A DNA stretch of 64,000 nucleotides from Trichopria drosophilae (Eukaryota > Arthropoda > Insecta > Hymenoptera > Diapriidae): the NCBI GenBank assembly GCA_030407085.1, contig CM059582.1:4092001-4156000 (forward strand), in the 5' to 3' direction. The position numbers and the translations under genes are program-made. Each line of letters begins with the position of its first letter. Positions within the stretch are counted from its first letter, which is position 1. The notes under the pieces were generated by a model. It searched no databases. It saw nothing but the letters and a program-made list of their open reading frames with translations, and was not told where the DNA came from. Below are positions 24,001-39,000 of the stretch, piece after piece.

Positions 24001-27000
24001 CTTTTTGTCATAGTAAATTTTCGATTTTGAATTTACGTGTGTTATGCAAATCTGAAAGTCATATGCAATTGCCTGACTACGTGTGATGTGTATTTTCAAC
24101 TTATAATTGTAAGGTGATTTTAATGTTAAGTTATAATAAAATAACTATTTTAGTTATCAGATGTTATAAAATTTTCTTAATGCTTACTAATTGTTAGAAA
24201 GTGGAAGTGTTACTACTGATAATTTGGTTCAAAGTTATCAAGTATTAATAAATTGTATTTATTTTCTTATGAACATCGATTTTATTCACTTACTCATATG
24301 TAATTGTAATTAGAAAGTTATATTTAAATTTATAGTCTTTTACAATAATCTTTTAGTTATAACTTTAAAATAGTCAGTAAAAAGTAGGTCATACCCGTTA
24401 TTTTCATTAGCATTCTAAAAAAATAGGATTTAGATTTTCTGAACTTTGCCAGTATTTGAAAACTAGTTTGAGCCACTTTGTTCAATTAGGCCAATCTAAA
24501 TTTACTAGCAGAACAATACCGATTATTAAACTGAAATAATCTTGCATTCCTTATAGTTGACGTATTTTATGATGCTACTGCGGGTAACAATTATGCTCTA
24601 TGTACAATGAGAGATAAATCAATTCACAAAAATCAATTATAAAAAATTCTAAATTCAATAAAATATTTAATATGAGATAATGATATTCAAAGAATACCAT
24701 GAAAGTTATTAAAAAAAATACTAAAGTTACGTTAATAAATAATTTTTTATATGAATTTTGATATTCCTTATTTAGCTTGAAGAGAATTAGAAAAATTATT
24801 CATAAACATAATTTTCACACGTTCTAAATAGTTCGATTCTAATTATGAATATGTTAATATATTTTTTATCTTATTAAGTCGCTGCGTTATTAATATCGGT
24901 CAATGTATTCATGTCAACATTTTCTTCAAGTCTTGGATATTATTCAAGGTCTGACTTTGTAAAAAAGTTAAATTACAAAACACAAACTTGTATGAAAATC
25001 TCGTTCAATTAAAACAAAAAATTGTTAGATAATCCAATTTGTCCATTGAAAATTGATGTCGATTATTTATTTTTCAATTTTCGTTAAGTTTATTGTTTTT
25101 AGCAGTCAAAAATAATTTATTTTAAAGAAGATTTAATGAGGATTTTTCTTTAATACCATTATAAGGACACAGATGAACATCATAAGCAACCTTATTAACT
25201 TCGATTATTATGTATGAGCAAGTTTATGTAGCATTATTTAGCATTATAGTTTAATAAAAACCAATAATAAATATGGTATGGTATTTAGTCCTTCACATTT
25301 TCTTTATTTCAGAGCTCTTTGAAATTAAATTTATCGCATTTGTTTATCAATTATTTAAAAACGTATTCAAATTTCATGTTTCAAGTCTTACTAATTCATT
25401 ACCCAAAAACGTGCTGAGAATTTTTTAGTATTTTTTTACTTGATTTTTAGCTGGTTTTTCTTTAATGCACAGTCGTTTTAATCTCGTTTTGGAGTGGTTT
25501 TATCATCTTCTATAAATCAAATCATTGATGGACTGCTACAAAAATTCTTTGTATCTCATTGTATATATTAATTCGAAAAGAAAATTATACTATACTTTTC
25601 TGTAACAAACTGAAATTTTGTTTGGAATTTAACTATTATGGTTTAAATGTTGGCGAAGGTAAAAGTAAACGCAATTTTTTAAATAAATGCCAGGGAAATT
25701 ATCTCTCATTAGAGCTGTCATAAAATTTACTTTTTAACATTTTCAGGAAAAAGTTAATCGGAGTACTAAACATTCAAAACTGAATACGGAACAATTGAAA
25801 TTTGTGTACGTAAAATAATGTCCAACCTAAGTTTACATTTACAAAATCCGAAAAATAATAGTTAAGATTTTTAAATTGAAGAGTTTTGCATTAAAAAATA
25901 ATTACATTTTATTATGTCAAAAGCTACTAATGTATAAAATTTGTAATTTATTTTTGGGACATGACTGATCCCCTGGAATTGCTCAAATTCAAATATAAAA
26001 TTATTTTCAATTATAGGTATGTTTTGTTTTGCTTTTGAATTTTATTATCAAAATCATCTCCAAAACTAAGAACGGCGTTAATTACATTTATTACTATGGT
26101 GGGAGTAATTAGATGTTAAATAACTATGAATGGACAACTTGTAATAATGGTAGCCAAAAAAACGTAAATCCGCTTATAAGTAATGGAAAAAAAACAATAA
26201 TGGGTTAAAAATTATCGATAAAAAGACACGTTTTTTATCAAATTGTTCAAATAGTGAAATTTTGAAGTGATTCTAAAAGTAGGAACGAAAATATAAGTAA
26301 CAAAAATTATTTTACCAATAAGCATTCTTCTCAAAACCTATAACATTATATACGTTATCTCCAATTGATAAAATTTAATTCTTTTACATCTTTAAGAAAA
26401 CACTTTAACATCTTTGAAAATATCATGGTTGACGGATTAATCGTTTAATACGATTTGGTTTTTGAAAAATTAAATTTCAATCAATATAGAAAAAATGCAA
26501 CGAAATTACAAGAATGTAAATGCATAATTGTGTTTCAATTTTATAACATTCTGTTGTAATTTTAAGATATTTCGTATGAATTTTGTAATATTAATTTGAG
26601 TGTTTTTGTGTAGCTATTTTTTATGTAAATACTTCGTTTTATTTCTTAACAATAATAGTTATTTTTTGTTACAAGATCGGAAAATGTTATTTTACACACG
26701 CATATTCCGTCCCAAAATGCATCTTACGCCTACTGCATGAAAAAGTATTCTTATTTACAAGCAGTTTCTTGGAAATTTGCATCCTTTAATTTGTAAAATA
26801 GACCAGGAAAAAAAAATTAATAGAATCATGAAAAAATGGTACAAACGGTTGCAAAATTTAATAATAGCCGAGTTAACTATATGAACAAGGCGGATTTGAC
26901 AGAACTTTTCCATTATTTAATTGTAAAACAGCGATATTTTCATTATAGGTTATGTGTGCAATTAATTTCGTCGGACGGTTCTATAGTTATTTTTTTACAA

Positions 27001-30000
27001 AAAATTATGAGGAAAGAAAACCTATTTTGTTAAGTTTTTAACTGTTGAATACATTGAAACGTTTCAAAATATGTACCATGTCCTTAAAAAACTAACTATT
27101 CTTTCACATTGGCCATTTTTGTATATATTTACGAATTTTGTAAACACGTGGTGGAAAGGGGAGTTTTTGCACTTTGCAGGATGTTTTCATTTATTCTTAG
27201 TTAGAAAGACTAGTTTAGTAGTTTAGATTAAGTTAGGTTTCATTGTAGTTATTCGACGTTTTACTATTTAAAATTATCCAGCTCTTCCTTATCATATTCC
27301 AGGATTATATATTAAAATATTAGGACATAGTAAATGGAGCAATATTAATGTGTGGTTTACAATGAAATATAGTGAAATGAATACTTTGTATAGTAATTCG
27401 TATTATACGTATGAATTGGTTCATTATCTATTTTTTCCGATTAATTTTTATGTATTCCAAAAGTTGATATGTTTCCATCACTCATATTGACATTTAGCGT
27501 CACATGCGTATTAAAAGTTACTAAGTAAATGCAATTGAATGCATTTCCTTCGATATAATTTTCTTTTTTCTCCATTTTCCCATTACTATGGCGTCTACTC
27601 CGCCTGTCTGTCACAAACAAATTAGCCGCTGTACACATTGGAGCTGCTGACAATTTCCGCAATATCTCAAAGTGCAAATATTAAAGAGAAACCTCAAATG
27701 CCGTGAGAAAATATCAATTAATTCATAATTGTGAGGCAAAGCTGCGTTTAGTAAGTACGGAATTCCGATCTGCGAAGATTAGTTCCTTTTTCGCGCATTA
27801 ATTGCCAAAGGCGTTACTCGTAAACTCGCTTAACAGCCGACTAATGCTGCGTTTCGGAGCGACTAGCGCTAATTTCTCACAAAAGTGAAATGCACCTGCA
27901 TTAAATTAATTACGGACCACCGAATAATCAGTGTCGTTCATTGATTAATCGGAAATTATCGCGCATTAAACACTCGGCGCCAGTAACTTATTTTCCCAGT
28001 TGCCTATCAATTACTAACTTTTTACTGCAGCTGATGCATTACGAAACTAGTGACAAAAAATCCCTAGCTGATTCTACGCATGCGTAATAACCTACAAAGT
28101 GGTGGGAGCTGTCGAATGTTAATTACAACTCCGTAGAGTTTGAGAAATTAATTAATCGTAAATAGGTAATTACCTAGTTTTAAAATCGTGAGTTTACTGG
28201 ATGTGTAGTTTTTATGGTATGTGCTAGTGATAAATGGCATTCGATAACTAGTTGGGTTTATTTCGTCGATCATTCGAATGTAACGATTTGTTGAGATATT
28301 TGAATAATTTATGGGTCGGAATGCGATAAATTTCCTTTCAATACTATGAATTTTGATTTTCATTGCATTCGGTTCTTGTCATTTTTTATATATGTATAGA
28401 TAGTATAAATTTTAATATAAAAGCTAAATCATTTTTTGGTATTCAATGTTGTTTGTAGGTATATTTTTCATTTATTTATTTAAGTATAATTATTATTGTC
28501 TTTCGTAAGATTACTAGAACTATCAGTTTACAGAAAATGAACGAGTAATATTCTACTGTATTTACTAAAAACATTTTGAGGACTTACAGCACTAATATTT
28601 GTTTTACCATTAAGCATTCAATCAACACATTTCGTACGTAAATATGAACAAGACGCAACAAATATTATCTATTTCTTTTGTCAACATAGCAATATTCTTC
28701 TGTTTACTAGTTTTCGTAAAAATAAATTAAGGAAATGTTTGTTTATAATAACATTTTTAATCCTGCAATGCATAAAATATATTTCTATATTAAAATTTTC
28801 TAAGCTATTCTTCGCTATGAACTAAAAAAATTAAATATTTAAACATACAAATTAAAGATTTTTTTAATCTCAGAGTATATAAAATGCACATAAATATCTC
28901 TGTAAAATATGATATCTAGAATACTTCAAGTTTGAATTCATTACTGGAGGAAATTTGAGAACAAAAAAAGGACATAAATTAAACAAGCAGGTCATATCAA
29001 AGTGTGTTTATGCTCATTATGTAGCAGATGTAGGATGATGTATTTTACTTGAGAAGAACTTTGATAAAAGGAACGTGCCGTCTAAAGTCCGTAAATGGAC
29101 GATCATCCCGAGGATAAAATGAAGTAGGTGATAAAAACTGATACTGGAGGAATTTAAATCCCAAACAACTACGAAATATGCTGATTATCTAAGAGCACAA
29201 AGTGCGGCTACTAAAGTGTAGATTAACCTAGCCCAGATTAGGCTTAAGATAGGTTAAGATTTAAGAGGCGTGTTTGTATAAACTTATGTAATATTCTCAA
29301 AGAATCTGAATCTGTAATCGCACGCGACCCACACGTTCAGACATGACTCGAAATTACTAAATTCGTGTGATGAACGACAATATTTACATCCACGTGATTT
29401 TTTTGATTAATATATTTCGGTAGGCGTGTATTTCGTCAATATTCGAAAAAACGACAATAGTTCGTTACAGGTGGAATGTGAGGAAGGAGTCAGTTTGTCA
29501 ACAAACGCTCATTCTAACAATGGGACTTTTTTGAAAATTTTCCAGGTACAGCGAGAGCATCGGATTCGATAGTTTTAGTCTTCCTCTCAACGAAAGGGAC
29601 GATACGTCGCCGCCCCCGCCACCTCCAATTCGGGACTCTTCGGGACTCAAAGGTTTGTGTTATGGGTCTGGACACGAAAAGTACCCTTCCTGGCCGAGTG
29701 CACTGGAAAGACGTTCCGAGGAAGAACTGCACGGGTCCCAACGTTCAAAATCGTGGACGGACCACACCAACTATCCCAAGGAGAAACCTGCCCAATATAC
29801 CAGGCCCCACGCCAAGAGGCCCAACGCCGCGTTTACCCAACAGGTGGGCTCTTTTTCATTAACCACTTATTGACGGGTGACGAATGATCCTTTCAAAATT
29901 CGATTATTTATTTAAAAAATCTTTTTATTTTGGTTCTTCGAATGCGACCGGTTTAGTACGAAGACAGAATCTTTTTAATTAGGTACTTTGAGACTTCTGA

Positions 30001-33000
30001 GATTTTAGGCTCATCGCTTGCAGCGAAGAAGTTTTTTTTTCTCACGGTGTAGTTTTTTACGTAAAATTATGCATAATTATATATAATATACGGATGATTT
30101 AAAAAAAAAATGGATATATTATTATTCGAAAGTTACTGATTTTCTGCGAAAAATTGATAGTAGAATTCGTTAGTTACGATAATTAAAGAGAGTAATAAGA
30201 AAATACGTCTAAAACGAGTTATTAATGCTTTAAAATTTTAAAAGATTCACTGTATTCGATATACATAAAATTCAGAAAAAAAGAAAATTCGGAAAATATA
30301 TTTATTTCATTATATATCAAGGCTGAAATAAATTACCCACAATATTTTACCCTAATTTGTTATATGTATTGTTCTACAACTTTATAAACATTGGGTGTCC
30401 CTTACTTCTTTCATACGTCTAAGGCTTTCAAAAATATGTCAAACCAAAAATTAGAGTCATTTAAAATCGTCTAGTTTTATGCATACATTTAATAATATAA
30501 TATGCATAAAATATTTCAAAATGTAAAATAACAATTTAATCATTAGCAAAGTTTCTATATGACAAAAAGTGCATTAAGAAATAAGACTTCCAGAACTTTA
30601 GACGTAAGGAAATAAAATATTTATTATTTAAAAAAAGAGGACTTTCTTGTTGCACATATATACAAAGCCTCTTAACCCATTAAGGGTCAAACGGACACTT
30701 TTTCATGGAAGTTTTCAACATCTATTTGTCATATATTTCCGAGGCTGAAAACATTCTAGGCCACTCATTTTTGACGTAGAATTGATCGAACTCTAAGAAT
30801 CTCCGGTTGAAATTTAAGAAACATGCAAATCCAAAACGCTGCGTTACATTATTAAAAAAATAAATTTTTTTTTTCTAAAATTTTGTACAGATTTTTTATT
30901 GAAATCGGGTAAAGAGATCTCGGTAAAGTAAGAAACAAACGTCCACGGCTCTTCAACTTTGAGATGTATATACTACAATTATTAAATTCACAATATGGCA
31001 GCTTCATATAAAAATGTTGACACTACTTCTTTTTTTTTCCAAAAACGATTATTCCAAAATAATATTTTCTTACATAATCTGATATCTTAAAACTTGTAAC
31101 GTCTTTGATAACGAATTTATTATTCAACTTTACAAATTCAAAGTCACGAACCCAAAATTCGTGAACGACGAATGTACAAAACTATATTATCAAAATCGAA
31201 AAGAAATTAAAAGTTTTGTCCGCCATTTTGAATGCATAACGCTGTTTAATAAATTTGTTATCATGGATGTAATAACTTCAAGATTTCAGGTTATGCAAGA
31301 AAATCTTGTTTTGGAATCATCAATTTCGGAAATAAGGAGATAGTACCAACATTTTTACAGCAATCCGCCATTTTGGATATAGATATCGCGAAATGAAAAA
31401 TTCAATAAAACATTTATATTGAAGTTTAATGTCGACAGACGTCTTTTATTACTTTATCCACATCTCTTTGTCCGAATCCAATGCGAAAATCGTATAGAAA
31501 ATAAAATTTTACTAGTAAAGAACCTGATTTTTTTTTCAAAATATCAAACGCAGCGAGTTGGATTTGCATTTTTCTTAAATTTTATTTGCAGTTTCGTAAA
31601 GTTCGATAAATTTGACGTCTGAATTATGTGGTCTAGAATTTTTTCAATCTCGGAAATATATGACAAACCGACGTTTTTATTACATAAATAATGTCGATGT
31701 TGTGTGGATTTTAATATTTCTATTTAGTTAACAGTTGAACTAATTTAAGCTAATAAAATACGCAGTTAAATTGACTCAATTTTTGTCAAATACTTAGTCA
31801 AATTAATTTACAAATTAACAAACTAATTAACAAATTATTGCCTGTTAGCAACTAGATACTACGTAACTTCAATTACATTTTAGTTGAATTTACTAAATGT
31901 TGCATTAAGTAAATATTTATGTGATAACTGGCAAGCATATATTTAGTCAATATTACTCATTTTTAGTTAGTATACTTTACAGCACTTATTACAACTCATA
32001 AAAATTCAGGTGAAAACCTATTCAAGTATACTCACAATCGTTAAATAGTAGTAAATTTTACTAACAATATTTGTAACAAAAATATTTAATTATTTCCGAG
32101 TTCCTGTTCGTTAAATTTGTAAACATTGATAAAAGTTCGTTCGATTGATGTTCACATGTTGCTATAAATTTTAATAGTAAGCATGTAATTTTATAAAATG
32201 TCCTGACGATGTAACCAGTTATATTGATATTTAATCCTGTAATATATAAAAATATATAACAAAGCAGTTAAACTTATCTCATATCATTTTGAACTAATGC
32301 GACAACAAAACGCTGTAATTTAGAATCTTATAATTTAAACCCAAAATATTACAAGTTCTTAATCGATAATAAAAATCACGATATTTCAAGTAAAAATTAA
32401 ATTTAATAATATTTAAATGTCCATAAATTGTGGCAAATTGTTTTTTATTGTTTCTTTCCTTTTTCACGTACGTTCTACCCATCGATGCGAAGGTACACAG
32501 AGAATTTAAGAGTTACTTTATAAAGCGGGGTGGAATATATGTTGGGTCGTTCATTTCATTTGGCGCACTGCGTTATATCGGATGTTTGTTTTTTACACGT
32601 GAATGACTATGCAAACACACGAGTTTCTTTATTCGAGTTACAGACAACGAAAAATTTCGAGATATACGCAGGGTCAAAAATTTGTCATGGTACATCCATA
32701 ATTTGGACGACTAACTGCCGCTCGTTAAAATCCAGGCTTTTTGGTGAAGTTTATTGTTATTACCAGAATAAAGCACGAGAGAGTTTCGATATTCTTTTTT
32801 TAATTTTACATTATGGGATCATAATTTTTGCGGGTGTGAGTAATGTACTTTTTCATTCAGTCAATTTTTTACGTGGAGGTCATTGACGAAACTTGAAATG
32901 TGAATTTTGTTATTGCCAGGCTGTCACCTATACGTTCGTCCAGAACAAAGAAATCTGAAGAAAATTATGTGGTTTTTTAAAATTATTTTAATACATGAAA

Positions 33001-36000
33001 TTTCTTACGTCAATTCTCGAGTATGAATGTCAACTTATATTCCATAATGAATAAAATCATCGGCTGCCTGCTATTGCATTTTATTCGATACTTCACCCAA
33101 TGATAACGTACATTAATTGATCCAATTTTCCCGGCAGTGATGAAATTAATAGATAATCGCAATGAGCAATTTGAAATGATGGATCGATTACGAAACGTAT
33201 TAAAGTTCTACACATATTTTCTGAGTGTGATTAATGACGTAACGTGAAAATTTCTATTTATGAGATTATTAATTATTAAATTCCTACTTTGTTCATTATT
33301 TAATGTGTTTTTTATTATATTTAAAAATTTAGAAATTTTAAAACAGAAACCAGTATTTTTGAATTAATTTCAATTTTCCAATTAACTAATATTGCTAAAG
33401 AATCTTCAATTATCACTAAAATCAGTCGTAAAATTCAGAAGTCGGCGGTAGTAAAAAAGAAATAACGTCTCCACATCGAGTTTATTCGACCTCCTAAATC
33501 GCAAAGGCATAACGGTACCAAAATGCCATAAGATATTTACAAAGTCGATCAAACGAAAATCACGTCACGATCAACAGGTGGCGATTTCTTTACTTTTTTT
33601 TTTGCCTTTTGAAGAAAATAAAAAGTGTGCGGTTACATAAATATATCACATAACTTTCTTAAGGTAGTGAACAATTTACGAGCTTGAACTGAAAGTCGTC
33701 GCGACCCGGAAACTTTGGATTATGTGTTAGAATCATCCTCTATTACTTTACTATAAGAGAGATCGAAATTCCCTTTGTTAAGGGACCTCGTGACTTTCAG
33801 TCTCATTCCCTCTTTCAGTCCTGGTCCTTTTTTTAGCGGCATTCAGACTCGAGCCTTTTTCCTGCTCCCATTCATCGTGACCTCTTTTCGAACCTGCCCC
33901 TTTCTTACACGTTCGAATCTTTGTTTATTTGTTTTTTCGAGAAGCAATAGTAAGAGTGACGTCAGTGAAAGTACTAATATCGGGTAGATTATATTAAAGG
34001 ATTTACGATTTCGAAATCCGTCGGGACGAAGTTGATCAGTTTTGAAGAATTTAGATCTAGCAATGCATGGAATGTAACTGGGAAAAGGTTTGTTTTGATA
34101 GCTTATTATTGGTGCTTTGTTCGAATAAGTCAAAAAATTGACAAATTTTAGATGGTGATTGATATTTCAGATGGTGGATTTGTAGTTAACATGTTTATTT
34201 TATACATCTGGACTAAACTTATGATAGGAAGCTATTGGTAACCATCGGGCAATGTTCAGAACTTGATTTTCTGTAGGAAATTCGGACATTCCATTGTTAT
34301 GTTCATGATCATTGTCATTGTTTGTCCTAATAGGAAGTATTCATCATTTCAATGTATGAACCCCAATAGTTCGTTTCGATAATTGTTACTGAAAATTAGT
34401 ACCTTATAGAAGTTTGTTGAACTGTTCGATTTTTAAAAATAAAGTTCATTTAGTGGCGTTTTTCTCATTTTTAAAACAGAAGAATTTTTTAAAATTTTTA
34501 ATTGTATGCAAAAAGATACAGAATGTAGGAGTTGACAGTGTAAAATATGGAGAACAATTTTTGGTTCCTTTAAATATTTTTTTGTTATCTTACCCACCAA
34601 AGTACTTTTAGAATAATGTTTTATTTGTATAATAAATTTATCTGCTCTCTAAGTTTGAAAGAAAACTATTAATGAATCACAGAAAAATGGGTTACTCATT
34701 TAATTAGTAATAAAATTTGCTAATAAAAAGTAAAAAACTACTGTTTTTTTTAGTCAAACATTATTTTGTACTATTCAATTAGTAGAATGAACACTTCAAT
34801 TACTAATATATTCGTAAAGTTTTATTATTTGTTAGTAAAAAACTGACTAGTTCATGGTAACCCATTTTTCTGTTTATATATTAGTATCTTGTCACTAATT
34901 CAAGTTTACAAGGTGAATCCGATGCTCAAACATCTTTGTAATTATTCAATCTCAATCATAACTGTGGCGATTTATGTAGTAAATGTGGTACCACTTTTTA
35001 TATACGCAAGTACTTAAAAATGGGTTTTAGCTGGATTACTGTTTCTGAATTGTGATTTTTCATAATGGGGTACACAGTAATCAACATTTACTAGTATCAG
35101 AAAAATTAGCGAAGAGTAGAACATGAATCTACTAATAATATAAATAATTCTTAATAGGTACTCTTCTAAAGTATTCGGCGACTTCTGTATGATTAATAAA
35201 CCACTAATATAGGAGGAAAAAATCGGCAACTAATTGAATTAATAATGATTAATACTTAAATCACGGTGAGCTTCGATCAAGTTTAAATAAAAGTATCGTG
35301 CACATCGCAGATTTCTTCTGGGGTCTTTTTGGGATTGCCTAACAATTATTTTAAGCCGTCAATAAAAATGATCGCCAGGGGAAAACTCAAAATAACTCAA
35401 TTTAAAAAATTTTTTTAAAGGTTTTTGTAAATTTTTTCGTCAAAATAGCATTCAGATCTAGTTTTTGGCATTAATTCTTAATTTTTTAATCAGAAAGACA
35501 ATCCCGATATGTGTAAACAACTTTTATACTTTTTCATTCAAAGGATGTTCAAAAATAACTAAAAATAAGTTGATTTTGTTGTTGTTTTTTTGTCAATTTC
35601 TTTTTTATAATGTTATTATCCGTGACAAAATTACTGTAGGACGAGTTGTACTTTATTAGATTATCTGTAAAAAAAAATTTTTTTATGGAAATATTTACCA
35701 AAATCTTAAAAAAGAATACAAAAAATTGAGTTATTTTGAGTTACCCCCTAGCGATCATTTTCATTCAAAAAGACCCCACAAGAAATCTGCGATGTGCACG
35801 ATACTTTTATTAAAACTTGATCGAAGCTCACCGTGATATAGAATAAGAAACTATTCATTAATTTGCGTTGGTAATATGATATTAAAAACTCCAATTTCTG
35901 ATTTGAGATTTGTAGAATTTCATTAACGAATTAAATTTCTTTCAGTAGTAAAAATGATTATACATTCAATTAGTTTCCGACTTTCCAGTCCTTCATTATT

Positions 36001-39000
36001 AATTTCTGATTATTTTAGATTTGGAAACACCTAGTGACTGAGACAAATTTCGTAATATGGATTAAAGTAAAGCTGCTGCTTAGTAGTCAAAGTCTCACTT
36101 AGTTTTTCAGCTACATTTAGTTTTAGCTACTAAAGCTTGATATCAAATAAACAAACATTTAATTGAATTGACAAAATTATTGGATCAGAATTTCGTTCTC
36201 ATTGTATTGAAATTACTATCAACTTTAATTGAAAACTTAAAAGAGACCAGACAACATTAAAAAATGACGATGAAGTAATAAGAACCCATACTTTTGTCCA
36301 TAATGAGGTCGAAATTCACAATCAATATGAGAGTATATTTTGGTTTACAGTCTTACATTCCTAAAGAAATCGGAGTTTATCAAACATTTTTTAAAAATAA
36401 AACCTTTATTTTATGTATATTAAAAATTATTGTTTTTAGTTTTAGTTCCCATCTACCAAAATTGTTTTTAATCCTTTGTGTCACACAATTTTCTTTTTAC
36501 GAAAATATATCACTTAATTTGACTAAATTGGCAGCACATTTCCTAAAAGGGTTAGATTAAGATTAACATTAAAATCTACCAGAACTTGAGGTATTTTCAA
36601 TATAGTTGAATATAACATCAAAATTTTACAAACTTCTAAGGAATAATTGTACTCCAGTAGTTCTTGAGTGAATCACTTTAATTTTATTAAAATAGTCATG
36701 GTGCTTAAAAACATGCAGCAGCTCTCACGCTCCTCTTCATTGTTTTAGTCGATACCTAAATACATCTTGATTTTCCTTTTTTTTTCTCATTATGATATCT
36801 ATTTGGACATGGTCAGAAAGAGGTCCATTTTGGGACATAGAAACTCGTAAGGCCGATTGGAAATTAACGAGACGCTTCCTTTCGCGACTTATCGAGAAGA
36901 GATAAAGACCGAGCGTAGGTGGCGCACAACAATGAAACAACTATACGCAATTGTCATTATTCGCTGTTCTTACTTCCCGATGCAGCGGGTGCTGATGCCG
37001 ATGGCTAATTCTTCCGTCCCACGCTAATCGTTGACTAGTATAAGGTCGTCGAACTATCCTAGTTTGACATTGACTCATCTTCCTCCGATCATCCGACAGT
37101 GTCGTAATAGAGTTGTGAACCTCGAGGGACTCATTTGCATGGAAAACCCATAGAACGAAGTCCCGTACGAAGTTATTAATATTGACGAATTGCTGAATCG
37201 GCGAGGGAATTGTCCTTTTATCTTTCGGAAGCGTCGGTAATGATCGATGCCCAAAACAATTTCTTAAGACCGTCACGGAAAAACAAAGCGATTGGCAAAT
37301 GCGAAAGCGTCATTATTTTCAGTCGTTCATTCAAACGGGAAGAATTGAATTACTAAAGAATAGTAAGAAACTATTTATACGGTATTGTCGCTGATTTAGT
37401 GTTGTTAAGCAATTAACATCGGAAATCTTTGTTACGACGATTGTTTATTTGTTTGATTTGTGAATAAGGCGAATATTTACGAAGAGTGTAGAAATCATCG
37501 AGTTTTGTGAAAGTGACGTTTGCATTTCAAAATTTATAAAATGCAGGTAATCGAGGGTTTAATTCGAGTGATTGGAATCCTGTGCAAAACGAAACAATCC
37601 CATATTTTATATTAAATAAATATAATTTTTATCATTTTGTGTTGTGTATAATTTAAAATATTATTTTTTAAAAATTTAATGAGACGAAAAATTATTTTTT
37701 CATATTTTCTCAGAACTTTTTTTATGCTATCAATTAAAAAAACATTACAATAACAATGTGCCTATTGCCACGTTGATATAAAGTATACATTTGTTTTTGA
37801 TACTACAATATTTAGAATAATTGGATTGGAACTTTGACAAATGATTTTTTTCTTTTTTTTTTCAAGACACTGAGTCAAAATATAATTAATATATGTAAAC
37901 AAAAATTTAGAGATATCGTTGTTTCGTATACACAATTATCAGTTTTGAGATGAGTTAACTTTGTTATTGTTATTTATTTACTTTCTTTGGTACATTGAAT
38001 TGTTTTTATATTGACCAAAAAGGTCAGAATAGAATTGTTATTATTTTTGGATATAAAACATTTAACTTGTTTGTAAATATTAATTTATTTTGTTTAACTA
38101 CACATTCGCCATAAATCTTGAATTGTAAAGCAACCTATTTCACAACGCCTAAAAATACTCTTATTTAATGTAAATAGTAGTCAATACAAATTTGAGTAAA
38201 TCAACATATTTAATTTTTTAATCTGTTTTGTAACAAGATAGCCTTATTGTAATACCTGACAATAATTTTTCTACAAAACAATTTCATCACTGTAGGAGTT
38301 AGAAAAAAGTTGTCAATAATATTTTTCGGTACAAACTTTTTATTTAGAATTATTGATGAAATGTTTTTTAGAGCATATAAGAAAGAATATTCTACTTACT
38401 TTCATTAAAATAAGATATCCCACCCAAGTGCAAACGTATGTTTACGCATTATTTCGTACACGAACTGTACAAGACGTAGTATTTACATTTTGTAAACTGA
38501 TTTAATAACTAAATTCATAAATCTGTTTTCATTCATTACGAGTGTAGTCACAAAATGATGAGTATAAGACGGAGTTTAATATATATACTGATAATTTTGA
38601 CAACAAAAGTAACGTAACTGTAAATATTTCTTGATTTTCGTTTAGTTCTGGATAACGTCGCTAATATTTTGCAATTGTCTTGATCGTAAAAAAATGAAAT
38701 TATATTAGAGAATAACAATGATACTACTGTAAATTACTAAAATATTAAAATAATTTTACTATCTATGTTCTCACATTTCTTTTTCAAACACGCAAACGTT
38801 CTGTCATTATATTTTTTTTACTTCTTTATCGTTATGTAGTGTGAGAACAAATGTAAAAGTGAGAGTAACATTTATTGAAATCTACTACAATTCGTGTTAC
38901 GTCGACATGTAATTATTGGTAATAATCCTAGAAGGAATGATTTCAACATTAACACTTTTACATCTTTGTTTCTTTCGTTTGTCATAATAGATTCTTCATC

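Larger units (their letters stand above)
23200..29500. other. Rest of Shroom intron 21050-29545
   Basis: Very A+T rich. No gene is visible. Notable contents are the twin 39-bp element (23869 and 27683) and a GC-richer island at 27570-28100. A patch near 23570-23830 is somewhat GC-richer. The rest holds poly-A/T runs and short random frames. Confidence 0.5.
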
